NCBI RefSeq assembly: GCF_030936135.1
Contig: NC_082617.1
Coordinates: forward strand, 30,001 to 94,000
Source of the DNA: Gavia stellata
Taxonomy: Eukaryota; Chordata; Aves; Gaviiformes; Gaviidae
DNA length: 64,000 bases
Direction: 5' to 3'
In this document: positions 1-11,964 of the stretch, piece by piece
How the letters are laid out: each line of letters begins with the position of its first letter
How positions within the stretch are numbered: the first letter of the stretch is position 1
Position numbers and translations under genes: made by a program
Notes under the pieces: model-generated
The model's input: only the letters and a program-made list of their open reading frames with translations
The model's database searches: none
What the model was told of the DNA's origin: nothing

Positions 1-3000
1 GAAGAAGAAGAAGATAGAATAGGAGAAGATATAGAAGAAGAAGATATAGAAGAAGAAGATAGAGAAGAAGAAGATATAGAAGAAGAAGATAGAGGTGAAT
101 AAGATGAAGAAGAAGAAGAAGAAAAAGAACAAGAAGATAGAGAATAATAATAAGAAGATAGAGAAGAAGAAGGTAGTGAAGAAGAAGATAGAGAAGATGA
201 AGAATATGAAGAAAAGAAGATAGAGAAGAAGAAGAAGAAGTTAGAGAAGAAGAAGAAGAAGTTAGAGAAGAAGAAGAAAAAGAAGGTAGAGAAGAAGATG
301 AAGAAAAAGAAAAAGAAGAAGATAGACAAAAGAAGAAGAAGACGATAGAGAATAATAAGAAAAAGATATAGAAGAAGAAGACAGAGAAGAAGATATAGAA
401 GAAGATGATAGAGGTGAATAAGACGAAGCAGAAGAAGAAGCAGAAGAAGAAGCAGAAGAAGAAGAAGAAGAAGATGATAGAGAAGAAGAAGATAGGGAAG
501 AAGAATACAAAGATAGAGAAGATAGGAGGAAGAAGAAGAAGATAGAGAGGAAGAAGAAGATAGAGAAGGAGAAGATAAAGATGAAGAAGTAGAAGAAGAA
601 GAAGATAGGGAGGATGTAGAAGAAGAAGACAGAGAAGACGAAGAAGAAGAAGTTAGAGAAGACGAAGAAGAAGAAGTTACAGAAGAAGAAGTTACAGAAG
701 AAGAAAAAGTAGAGAAAAAGAAGAAGAAAGAGAAGAAGAAGAAGAAGAAGAAGAAAGAGAAGAAGAAGAAGAAGAAAGAGAAGAAGAAGATGATAGAGAA
801 GCGGAAGAAGAAGAAGAAGATAGAGAAGAAGAATAAGAAGACAGAGAAGCGGAAGAAGAAGAAGAAGATAGAGAAGAAGAAGATAGAGAAGAAGAAGATA
901 GAGAAGAAGAAGATAGAGATGAAGAAGAAGATAAAGAAGAAGAAGACAGAGAAGAACATAAGAAAATAGAGAAGCGAAAGAAGATAGAGAAGCAGAAGAG
1001 AAGCGAAAGAAGATACAGAAGAAGATAGAGATGAAGCAGATGAAGAAGATAGAGATGAAGAAGATGAAGATGAAGAAGATGAAAATAAAGAAGAAGATAG
1101 AGAAGAAAATTAGAAGATAGAGAAGAAGAGAACAGAAGATGAAGAAGATGAAAATGAAGAAGAAGAATTTAGAAAAGATAGAGAAGAAGAAGATAGAGAA
1201 GAAGAAGAAGAAGAAGAAGAAGAAGAAGAAGATGAAGAAGAAGAAGTTGTTAAAGAAGAAGTAGAAGAAGAAGATAGAGAAGCGGAAGAAGAAGAAGAAG
1301 ATAGAGAAGAAGAAGAAGAAGACAGAGAAGAAGAAGATAGAGATGAAGAAGAAGAAGATAGAGAAGAAGAAGATAGAGATGAAGAAGATGAAGATAGAGA
1401 AGAAGATAGAGATGAAGAAGATGAAGAAGATGAAGAAGATAAAGAAGAAGATGAAGAAGAAGATAGAGAAGATCATAAGAAGACAGAGAAGCAGAAGAAG
1501 ATAGAGAAGCAGAAGAGAAGCAAAATAAGAAGATAGAGAAGCAGAAGAAGAAGAGAAGCGAAAGATACAGAAGACAGAGATGAAGAAGATGATAGAGAAG
1601 AAGATAAGAAGATAGAGAAGAAGAAGAGAAGAAGAGAAGAAGAAGAAGATAGAAAATAAGAGGAGAAGATAATGATGAAGATAGAAAAGAAGATAGAGAA
1701 GAAGATAGAGAAGATGAAGATGAAGAAGATGAAAATGAAGAATAAGAAGTTAGAAAAGACAGAGAAGAAGAAGATAGAGAAGAAGAAGAAGATGAAGAAG
1801 ATGAAGAAGTTGTTAAGGAAGAAAAAGTAGAAGAAGAAGATAAAGAAGCGGAAGAAGAAGAAGAAGATAGAGAATTGGAAGAAGATAGAGAAGAAGGAGA
1901 AGAAGACAGAGAAGAAGAGGATAGAAAAGATTTAGAAGATATGGAAAAGGAAGATAGAGAAGAAGAAGAAGAAGATCGAGAAAAAGAAGATAGAGAAGGA
2001 GAAGATGAAGATGAAGAACATAGAGAAGAAGCGGAAGACGAAGAAGCAGAAGACGAACAAGAAGACAGAGAAGAAGAAGAATAAGAATAATAATAAGAAG
2101 AAGATGAAGAAGAAGGAGAAGAAGAAGTAGATGAAGAAGAAGAAGAAGAAGATAGAAAAGAAGAAGAAGAAAGTAGAGAAGAAGAAGAGGAAAAAGATGA
2201 AGATGAAGAAGATGAAATTGAAGAAGAAGATAGAGAAGTAGAAGATGGAGAAGAAGAAGATAGAGAAGAAGCAGAAGAAGCAGAAGAAGATGAAGACGAA
2301 GAAGATGAAGAAGAAGAAGATGAAGAAGAACAAGATGAAGATGAAGAAGGAGAAGAAGAAGGAGAAGGAGAAGAAGAAGGAGAAGAAGAAGAAGGAGAAG
2401 GAGAAGAAGAAGAAGATAGAGAAGTGGAAGGAGAAGAAGAAGATAGAGAAGCGGAGGAAGAAAGAGAAGAAAAAGAAGAAGAGAGAGAAGAAGAAGATAG
2501 AGATTAAGAAGATGAAGAAGAAGCAGAAGAAGCAGAAGGAGAAGAAGCAGAAGAAGCAGAAGATGAAGAAGCAGAAGGAGAAGAAGCAGAAGAAGCAGAA
2601 GAAGAGGAAGAAGCAGAAGAAGCAGAAGTGGTAGAAGGAGAAGGAAAAACAGAAGCAGAAGTTCAATAAGAAGCAGAAGAAGCAGCAGCAGAAGAAGCAG
2701 AAGTAGAAGCAGAAGAAACAGAAGAAGCAGAAGCAGATGAAGCACAAGGAGAAGAAGAAGAAGAAGAAGAAGAAGAAGCAGAAGCAGAAGAACGAGAAGC
2801 AGAATCAGAAGCAGAAGAGGGAGAAGCAGCTGAAGCAGAAAAAGAATAAGAAGCAGAAGAAGCTAAAGATGCAGAAGAAGAAGCAGAAGTAGTAGAATAA
2901 GAAGCAGAAGACTCAGAAGAAGCTGAAGCTGAAGAATCAGAAGCAGAGGAAGAAGAAGCAGAGGAAGAAGAAGAAGAAGAAGAAGCTGAAGAATCAGAAG

Positions 3001-3198
3001 AAGTGGAAGAAGAAGCAGAGGAAGAAGAAGCAGAAGCACAGGAAGAAGACTCAGAAGAAGCTGAAGAATCAGAAGAAGTGGAAGAAGAACCAGAGGAAGA
3101 AGCAGAAGAAGAAGAAGAAGAAGAAGAAGAAGAAGAAGAAGAAGAAGAAGAAGAAGAAGAAGAAGAAGAAGAAGAAGAATCAGAAGAAGAAGAAGAAG

Positions 3199-3229
<31 letters not shown>

Positions 3230-5307
3230 GGAAGAAGAGGCAGAGGAGGAAGCAGAAGCAGAAGAAGAAGAAAGAGAAGAAGAAGAAGAAGAAGAAGATA
3301 GAGAAGTGGAAGAAGATAGAGAAGAAGGAGAAGAAGACAGAGAAGAAGAGGATAGAGAAGATTTAGAAGAAGATAGAGAAAAAGAAGATAGAGAAGAAGA
3401 AGATTGAGAAGAAGATAGAGAAGGAGATGATGAACATAAAGAACATAGAGAAGAAGCAGAAGAAGAAGAAGAAGAAGAAGAGAAGAAGAAGATAGAGAAC
3501 AAGAAGAAGAAGATAGAGAAGGAGAAGATAAGAGATGAAGAAGATGAAGAAGAAGATGAAGAAGATGAAGAAGAAGATGAAGAAGATGAAAATGAAGAAG
3601 AAGAAGATGAAAATGAAGAAGAAGAAGAAGAAGAAGAGAAGAACATAAGAAGGTATAGAAGAAGATAGAGAAGAAGAAGAAGAAGAAGAAGAAGAAGAAG
3701 AAGAAGAAGAAGAAGACAGAGAAGCAGAAGGAGAAGCAAAAGAAGAAGATACAGAAGCAGAAGGAGAAGCAAAAGAAGAAGATACAGAAGACGAAGATAG
3801 ACATGAAGAAGATGAAGAAGAAGATGAAGATAGAGAAGATAAGAAGAGAAGAAGAAGAAGAAGAAGAAGAAGAAGAAGATAGAAAATAAGAAGAGAAGAA
3901 GATGAAGTTGATGATGAAGATAGAGAAGAAGAAGATAGAGAAGAAGAAGATACAGAAGAAGAAGAAGAAGGAGGAGGAGGAGGAGGAGAAGGAGAAGCAG
4001 CAGAATAAAAGAAGGAGAAGCGGAAGAAGAAGAAGAAGATAGAGAAAACGAAGAAGAAGATAGAGAAGAAGAAGAAAAAGAAGATAGAGAAGAAGAAGAA
4101 AAAGAAGATAGAGAAGATGAAGGTGACGAGTATGAAGAAGAAGAAGAAGAGAAGAAGAAGATAGAGAAGAAGACGAAGAAGATAGAGAAGAAGATAGAGA
4201 TGAAGAAGAACAAAGAGAAGAAGAAGAAGAAGTAGAAGAAGAAGATAAAGAAGCGGAAGAAGAAGAAGAGGAAGAATATAGAGAATAAGAAGAAGAAGAT
4301 AGAGAAGAAGAAGATAGTGAAGAAGAAGAAGAAAGAGAAGAAAATGAAGGTGAAGAATATGAAGAAGAAAAAGGAGATAGAGGAAAAGAAGAAGAAGTTA
4401 GAGAATAAGAAGAAGATGTTAAGAAGAAGAAGATGAAGTTTTTAGAGAAGAGAAGAAGAAGAAGATAGAGAAGAAGTAGAAGATGAAGAACAAGAACAAG
4501 AATGAGAAGAAGAACATAGAGAAGCAGAAGAAGAAGAAGAAGAAAAGAAGAAGAAGAAAAGAAGAAGAAGAAAAGAAGAAGAAGAAAAGAAGAAGAAAAG
4601 AAGAAGAAGAAGAAGAAGAAAAGAAGAAGAAGGAGGAGGAGGAGGAGGTGAAGGAGAAGAAGGAGAGAAAGGAGAAGAAGAAGACGAAGGAGAAGAAGAA
4701 GAAGAAGGAGAAGGAGAAGAAGAAGGAGAAGGAGGAGAAGAAGGAGGAGAAGAAGGAGGAGAAGGAGGAGAAGAAGGAGAAGAAGGAGAAGGAGAAGTAG
4801 AAGGAGAAGAAGGAGGAAGAGGAGGAGAAGGAGAAGAAGGAGGAGAAGGAGAAGAAGGAGAAGAAGGAGAAGTGGAAGGAGAAGAAGGAGAGGGAGGAGA
4901 AGAAGGAGAAGTGGAAGGAGAAGAAGAAAGAGAAGTGGAAGGAGAAGAAGAAGAAGTGGAAGAAGAAAAAGAAGAAGAAGTGGAAGAAGGAGGAGAAGTG
5001 GAAGAAGAAGAAGAAGAAGCAGTGGAAGAAAAAGAAGAAGAAGAAGAAGTGGAAGAAGAAGAAGTGGAAGAAGAAGAAGAAGTGGAAGATGAAGAAGTGG
5101 AAGAAGAAGAAGAAGAAGTGGAAGAAGAAGACGAAGAAGTGGAAGAAGAAGAAGCAGTGGAAGAAGAAGAAGAAGCAGCAGTGGAAGAAGAAGAAGTGGA
5201 ATAAGAAGAAGTGGAAGAAGAAGTGGAAGAAGAAGAAGAAGAAGTGGAAGAAGAAGAAGAAGAAGAAGTGGAAGAAGAAGAAGAAGAAGTGGAAGAAGAA
5301 GAAGAAG

Positions 5308-5338
<31 letters not shown>

Positions 5339-6761
5339 GGAAGAAGAAGAAGTGGAAGAAGAAGAAGAAGTGGAAGAAGAAGAAGTGGAAGAAGAAGAAG
5401 AAGTGGAAGAAGAAGTGGAAGAAGTGGAAGAAGAAGATAAAGAAGCGGAAGAAGAAGAAGAAGTGGAAGAAGAAGAAGAAGAAGAAAGAGAAGTGGAAGA
5501 AGAAGAAGAAGAAAGAGAAGTGGAAGAAGAAGAAGTGGAAGAAGAAAGAGAAGTGGAAGAAGAAGAAGAAGAAGAAAGAGAAGTGGAAGAAGAAGAAGAA
5601 GAAGAAAGAGAAGTGGAAGAAGAAGAAGAAGAAGAAGTGGAAGAAGAAGAAGAAGAAGAAAGAGAAGTGGAAGAAGAAGAAGTGGAAGAAGAAGAAGTGG
5701 AAGAAGAAGAAGAAGAAGAAGTGGAAGAAGAAGAAGAAGAAGAAGTTAAAGAAGAAGAAGAAGAAGAAAGAGAAGTGGAAGAAGAAGAAGAAGAAAGAGA
5801 AGTGGAAGAAGAAGAAGTGGAAGAAGAAAGAGAAGTGGAAGAAGAAGAAGAAGAAGAAATAGAAGTGGAAGAAGAAGAAGAAGAAGAAAGAGAAGTGGAA
5901 GAAGAAGAAGAAGAAGAAAGAGAAGGGGAAGAAGAAGAAGAAGAAGAAAGAGAAGGGGAAGAAGAAGAAGAAGAAGAAGAAAGAGAAGTGGAAGAAGAAG
6001 AAGAAGAAGAAGAAAGAGAAGTGGAAGAAGAAGAAGAAGAAAGAGAAGTGGAAGAAGAAGAAGAAGAAGAAGAAGAAGAAGAAAGAGAAGTGGAAGAAGA
6101 AGAAGAAGAAGAAGAAGAAAGAGAAGTGGAAGAAGAAGAAGAAGAAGAAAGAGAAGTGGAAGAAGAAGAAGAGGAAGAAGAAAGAGAAGTGGAAGAAGAA
6201 GAAGAGGAAGAAGAAAGAGAAGTGGAAGAAGAAGAAGAAGAAGAAGAAAGAGAAGGGGAAGAAGAAGAAGAAGAAAGAGAAGGGGAAGAAGAAGAAGAAG
6301 AAGAAGAAGAAAGAGAAGGGGAAGAAGAAGAAGAAGAAGAAAGAGCAGTGGAAGAAGAAGAAGAAGAAGAATAGAAGTGGAAGAAGAAGAAGAATAAGAA
6401 GATAGAGAAGTGGAAGAAGATAGAGGAGAAGGAGAAGAAGACAGAGAAGGAGAAGACAGAGAAGGAGAAGACAGAGATGAAGAAGATAGAGATGAAGAAG
6501 ACAGAGAAGGAGAAGATAGAGATGAAGAAGATAGAGATGAAGAAGATAGAGATGAAGAAGATAGAGATGAAGACAGAAAAGGAGAAGATAAAGATGAAGA
6601 AGATGAAGAAGAAGCTGAAGCTGAAGAATCAGAAGAAGTGGAAGAAGAAGCAGAGGAAGAAGAAGAAGAAGTAGAAGCAGAGGAAGAAGAAGGAGAAGCA
6701 GCAGTACAAGTACAAGCAGGAAAAGATGAAGAAGCAGAAGCAGAAGCAGAAGAAGAGGTGT
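1..6761. repeat. Giant GAA/purine satellite tract (about 6.8 kb, continues off the left edge)
   Basis: The plus strand is almost only A and G for 6.76 kb, built from GAA triplets with variant interruptions (gatagag, gcagaa, gtggaa, aaagag). Subdomains differ. Bases 1-2100 are rich in gatagag. Bases 2500-3250 are rich in gcagaag and contain a pure GAA run near 3106-3178. Bases 4520-4640 carry aagaaaag variants and 4640-4870 aaggagg variants. Bases 4870-6400 repeat a roughly 27-36 bp unit, gaagtggaag plus (gaa)n plus agag. Bases 6410-6600 return to gatgaagaagatagag. The end is sharp, at gaagaagaggtgtgtgg. Every long reading frame across it (poly-Glu/Asp/Arg, poly-Lys, poly-Phe/Leu/Ser) is a by-product of composition, not a gene. 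The tract starts about 210 bp past the last recognised RBBP6-like exon, so on the minus strand it lies in that gene's next intron. Such purine strands can form triplex DNA. Confidence 0.95.
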
Positions 6762-6972
6762 GTGGTACCGTGGGGTATTTTCCAAAGCTTGACACGTATC
6801 GATGACAAGCACACTTTCTGCCTTCCAAAAGTTGCTCCGCTGTGCTTCTTGGCCAGTGACGCATGAAAAGCGCTCTCGGGCCTTCCTGTTCCCCTGTGAA
6901 CCAATGAAAACAGTGGGACAATGAGCTCTGCTGAAACACATGAAGCACTGCGTATGTGGAAATAAAACTTAC

Positions 6973-7170
6973 CTTCTCTTCCAACAAACTGCTAACTGAC
7001 AGAGAGGAAAATTTAGGAAGTTCAGCGGCACTCACCAGAGCAGCAGGAGGTGTAAGAGTCATGACCGGTGGTGGAGGGGGTGGCGGTGGCGGCTGCTGCT
7101 GCTTTTGCTGCTGAATCAGCTTATGGAGCCTTTTTGTGTAGCCAGTTCCATTTTTGAAGTTGTTCACAGC
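6973..7170 (-). CDS. RBBP6-like: RBBP6-like exon: post-RING, Gln/Pro-rich
   Basis: It encodes AVNNFKNGTGYTKRL, then a Gln run, nine prolines and LPKFSSLSVSSLLEEK. Canonical donor EEK|gtaagt. The start, AVNNFKN-TGYTKRL, is a clear RBBP6 segment. The middle is shortened and diverged. The frame agrees with the RING-end exon. The next downstream sequence is about 210 bp of intron and then the purine satellite. Confidence 0.8.
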
Positions 7171-7607
7171 CTAGAGGCAGAAAAACATTGACAAAATGTA
7201 ATACGAAACACAGTAGATAGATGAAAAAAAGCCTGCAGAGTAAAATTCCTTGTGTATTGTTGTAAATGCTATCAAGCCTAAAATAAATCAACATACAGAT
7301 CTATGAATACATCACATTAAACTCTGATATTAATGGTGGGTAACTCAGAGTATCTGTATTTAAAGTACTTCAGTGTTAGCTCTGAACTTGAAAAGTGAGG
7401 CAATCGTGTTAAACAAAAGTGTGAGCTGAACTTGCCAGGTTGTCTCTTAACTGTAAGCTTCTGTAACAACAGAGAATGTATTTGAACAGTGAATTTGGCC
7501 TTATTCAACTCAGCCTTGCTGAAGGAGATTTATATTAATATTTTCTTCCCTTTCAGCTTTTTACAAATAGCCTTTTCTTACAGTTGACGTAAAAGTCATC
7601 GTGTTAC

Positions 7608-7711
7608 CTTGCATAGGAACTGGTTGGCGATTAAAACATCAGGAGAAACATCTGTGTGATTACCCGCTGGGCATGTATGTTCCTCGGATTCCAGTAATGC
7701 TGTTCTAATAC
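7608..7711 (-). CDS. RBBP6-like: RBBP6-like exon: C-terminal end of the RING domain, cysteine lost
   Basis: The reading is IRTALLESEEHTCPAGNHTD then VSPDVLIANQFLCK. In RBBP6 the motif after EHTC is C-P-x-C-H. Here it reads C-P-A-G-N-H, so the second zinc-ligating cysteine of that pair is glycine. Acceptor cacag|GTATTAG and donor AAG|gtaaca. The exon enters in a phase that needs one preceding base, which exon 3 (phase 0) cannot supply, so at least one exon is missing or lost. Confidence 0.8.
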
Positions 7712-9148
7712 CTGTGAATCATTAGAATCATCAAAATACTCTTTAGCCAAACGAAGGAAATTTGGGGGGTTCTAATCAATCATAAAAACACGTATATGAT
7801 TAATGGGTGAATATGGTCTTGAATTCAGAGCATGAAGTTCTAAATGTTCAATAGTGTCAAAAATTCCTAGCATCAATTCTAGATCCTTAAAATAAAGATG
7901 AAAAGTCAAAACCGCTACATGGTAATTTTTATCCTCTCGGCACTATTTTGAAATGTGTAGTTACACACTGTTTTCGAGCCAAGTGTCAAATCAAGATCGA
8001 GACCATTACCAGTCAAGTATTTCCTTGTGTTACTTAGTCATATCTTAGGAGCAGAATGAGAGCGTTTTAAAACCTGAAGAAAAATGCTAACCCTTTTCCA
8101 AATGTAAATTCAGAGTGGTGGTATACTAAAAAAGGCTTAACCTTTGGGAAATTAAAGCAGCATCCAACCCTCGAGTCACCCAGATCCAAACATGGACTGC
8201 AGGCAGAAGTTAAGAAAAATGGCAGGGATTTGACCCACAAATGCACCAGGCTCCAACCTTGTGCCAGAATTTGTATACCAGGTTTTAGACATTTTCATTT
8301 GCAGGCAAACTACTAAACTAAACTGCTTTGTCAGGTAACGTGGAAAGATCAAACGCAGACCTTCAGAATACCACTTTGTGTAGCAACGATATTTAAATTC
8401 ACAGCAATCTATTAAAGTCATTTATGTACTCAGAGGGGCCCAAACAATATCGCTTCAATGATACAGTCTTAGGAACAAAGACCCAAGTATTTAAGGACAT
8501 CAGAAGGAATCATTTAGCTGCACAGAACTGCCCTCAAGAGGTATGGGATAGGTTTGTTTGGGTATTTCTTTGAACCCCCAAGCCAAAAGTAAGAAACAGT
8601 ACCAAGTTTAACAATCATGGATTCTCAGTGGGTTTTGATAACATTCTCAAAAACCATTAGGCAAAAAAAGTATTTAAAAACAAAAGCTAAGTGATACAAT
8701 GTCAAAATGGCAAAAAATACATTCCAATCAATTTTTATTGCAGGAAAGAAAGAGCACACAACCACCTAGACCAACATCCATATTACTAGCTGTAGGCAGA
8801 CAGCTGTAGAACGTGGCGCCATGTTCAGTTGTGCAAACCTTGAGCCTACGTGATCTACAAACGATCATACGTTATCCGTAGAGCACAAAGTCGTTCAGGA
8901 AATATTCTGGCATATTCAATATGAAATACAATGCATTACTAGGCACAAGCACCAAGATTCACTTTACAACTGTGCAATGGCATGACTCAGTTTTTCCTTT
9001 GCTGAACCAACTACATGGTATTTACAACACAGACTATGTTTTACTGGGAAATACATTAAGTTAATGTTTGGAAAATTAATACAAGGCTTCATTGTTGAGA
9101 TCTAAGTGCAGCATGTAGAAAAAAGTCTGAGATTGTGTTTTTACATAC

Positions 9149-9185
9149 CGCTTTTGGTGTTCCACTCACTGGCTCAGTTCGACTT
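9149..9185 (-). CDS. RBBP6-like: RBBP6-like exon 3 (short, 37 nt)
   Basis: It encodes SRTEPVSGTPKA, the short linker that follows the DWNN domain. Acceptor cttctag|AAGTCG and donor GCG|gtatgt. The phase matches exon 2, and it ends in phase 0. Confidence 0.82.
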
Positions 9186-11864
9186 CTAGAAGAAGAAATA
9201 AAGGTGATCAGAACTTAAACTAAAGTACTTGTACCCAACATCAAGCAGTGAAAACAGATTCTAAAACCTCAACATCAAAACATTCTGTTCTGATAGTCTA
9301 GTGACTGTGGAAATTTATTCATATACATAAATACTTCTCTCTTTGTACATTCAGTGCAACTAAAAAAACCCCCAAAAATCCCATTTCTGCTTTGTCACAA
9401 ATTACTCTAAGACTTACAGATGTAGAACACAACAGTGCAAGACAAAGTCCTCAGATATTTTGTCTCTGCTGCATACGTATCGAAAATATGAAGTCTGTAC
9501 CACGGTTTTGTGTTCTTAAATAATCAGCCATCAACATATGAAGGTAACTTTAGCCACCTGTATATCCCCAGTATTACAAATAGGTACCAGAGAGAGTACT
9601 TTAGTCTCTAAGAAAGAACAGGGGTAGTCGAGACCCTTTGAAGTGCAAGTTTACTTAAGGGAAAAAAATCAGTCATCTGACAGAGAAATAACAACAATGT
9701 CAGCAGCAGAGTCTTTAGAACAGTGTTTCTTTGTGGAAGCCTAAGCACTGTGTTCAGGTATCGACTGCACTTAGCCATGAAAGTGCCAAAATGCTACATG
9801 CGTTACATATGCTATATTGGCTAAAAATAGTAGTAGAAATGTCACCTGAAAGCAGTTCCTAGGATTTTGTGCGATTTAGGAGTCCCATGACAAAAACACA
9901 AAAGGTCTTAATTGCCAGCATGTGCTTTAAGATAATCTTGAAAATGCTACAATATCTTAGGAAATATCTATTACATTTGAAACCTTGCTGAGCTTCCACA
10001 TACTCATTGATCTCTATTTGCATGCTGCTCATCACGAATCGGACATGCAACCATTGATACAGTTAACAAACCATTCATACATCATCCAAAGCATCCCACG
10101 AGCAGAGGCAATTCAAAGGCTCCTATGGACCTATGTACAAATAGAAAGGCTCACGCTTCCTGCCACTGCTAGAACACCACCAGGCTCGCAGCTACAGCCA
10201 CGTACCTCCTGAAGATGAGGAAGTACGAGGAAACACTTTAGATTGCCACACGATGGTTTCTTCATCCATTGACCTTGAAGAACATACTCCAAGGCGAGTA
10301 ACGCATTTTGAAGGCCTCTCCACCATTACAGCCCACATTCATCATCCCCAAATGTTAACCACTCTACCAGTTGTTTCTGCAATGTTTTCAGCTGAAGGAA
10401 TAGAAAGCTAATCTGCCTGGTTAATTTTCAACGTTACAACAGCAGTGCCATTCCTTCCTTATCCCCACATCCAGCTATTTCTTTGATCTTTGATGCTAGC
10501 AGCACCTATCCTCTCCTTTTAGGGCAGCATTACAACAGCAGGAGAGGGTGCCATCCAACCAGAAATGGAGGATGCACTGACAAGACAGCACTAAGCATAC
10601 ATATTTCAATTAATCTCCCAAACAAAGCCATGTTTATAAGAACCATGCTGTGGCATCCAGAATTCCTAGGGAGTGCCTGAAAGCACTGCAGCAACTACTG
10701 CAGTCATATGCCCAAAGTTTACATGCAGAGCCACATAAATGCATGGGTTTTTGCTTGCAGATGCTTCATGGGCACCAGGATGCTGCTGTACTGTTTGTTC
10801 GAGACACACTGTAACTCATCAGTCTACTTTATTTCTTGAGAACCAACATCAGAAAGGCACGGCAAAACCACAAGCTAGTAATACCTACTGATTGTGGTGA
10901 AGAGGCATATCTTTAAGGTGGCTGGAAAACATGGCCATTCAAACAACGCTAATGGAGCTGCTACAGAATGGGACTGTAGGAATATGTAAATGAAGGCCAT
11001 AATCCTGTAGTCAGGATTGCATTTGAATAGCTGTAATTTTAATCACTACACCCGATTCTCTGTCCTCTGTAAACCTCAGGAACACAGAATTAAAACCTGG
11101 AGCACAGATAATCAGCTTAGGGTAAAAACAGACATAGAAAGACAACTCCTAACATTTGCTAAGGTGCTGCACTGCTTACTGAGTTTCAAGTTTGGAAAGG
11201 ATTAACTGTTCCTTCATCGTACTCACACAAAAGGCAATCCACTTTAGCATATTGTTCTTTTTCTCTTGCCTGAAACCGGCGTTGTCTTTAGGAAACTAAC
11301 AGGAATCACTTATGAATGGAACTTCTTGTTTGCATGGTTCACCAGCTGGTAGCCCTTGGTCTTTATAGCTGGTACGCAAAACACCCATATTTGGGGCATA
11401 CGAATACCTGCCGTATCCCGCCCCCCCTTCCCCAAATGCAAGAAATAGTCAAACACTCAGACTTGGACTCTTCTGAGATGGGAACAAATTATAAGTTTAC
11501 ACTACAATGCGAATCTGTCTTTACTATAAAAGCAATAAAAGCAAACACATATAATAAGGAATCTCTCCACCGAGAGGAAACAGGATCTGCAACTTGGCTC
11601 TCAGAACAATCAACCCCAAGAACAAACCCAACAGATTCATTTTACAAGTTACCATTGTTGGAGATGGAACTCCATGTCCCCGCAGGCTGAAAAATGTCAG
11701 TCTACTTTGGGACAGATACGTTAAAATCTACCCCATGACAACAAAAATTAACAGCAGCTTTAACAAGAAAGAGACGATCTGAATGCCTCTGTAAACTAAA
11801 AGCCACAAAAAAGTTAACACACTGAAACCCCTAACAAAGAATACAGTACATTATGGATACTTAC

Positions 11865-11964
11865 GGAACATAGGTTTTGCTGGTAGCTTTAACTCCTCCA
11901 GCAAGGATTCTTCTAACAATTCCCGACGAGCTCTTAGGAATCGGGGCATTACCATGTGGGTATT
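11865..11964 (-). CDS. RBBP6-like: RBBP6-like exon 2 (DWNN C-terminal half)
   Basis: It encodes EYPHGNAPIPKSSSGIVRRI then LAGGVKATSKTYV, matching the family segment after the first DWNN exon. Acceptor tttcag|AATACC and donor CC|gtaagt. The phase (1 in, 2 out) fits both neighbouring exons. There are several substitutions relative to the usually very conserved domain. Confidence 0.85.

Noticed and set aside
262-7167. Very long reading frames of poly-Phe, poly-Leu, poly-Ser, poly-Glu and poly-Lys
   Set aside because: All follow from the GAA repeat read in six frames. No unique sequence, and no start or splice context.
8176-8421. Missing RBBP6 zinc-knuckle exon in the minus-strand frame at 8.2-8.4 kb
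   Set aside because: An out-of-frame CICG-like string occurs, but neither the CCHC spacing nor flanking splice sites fit.
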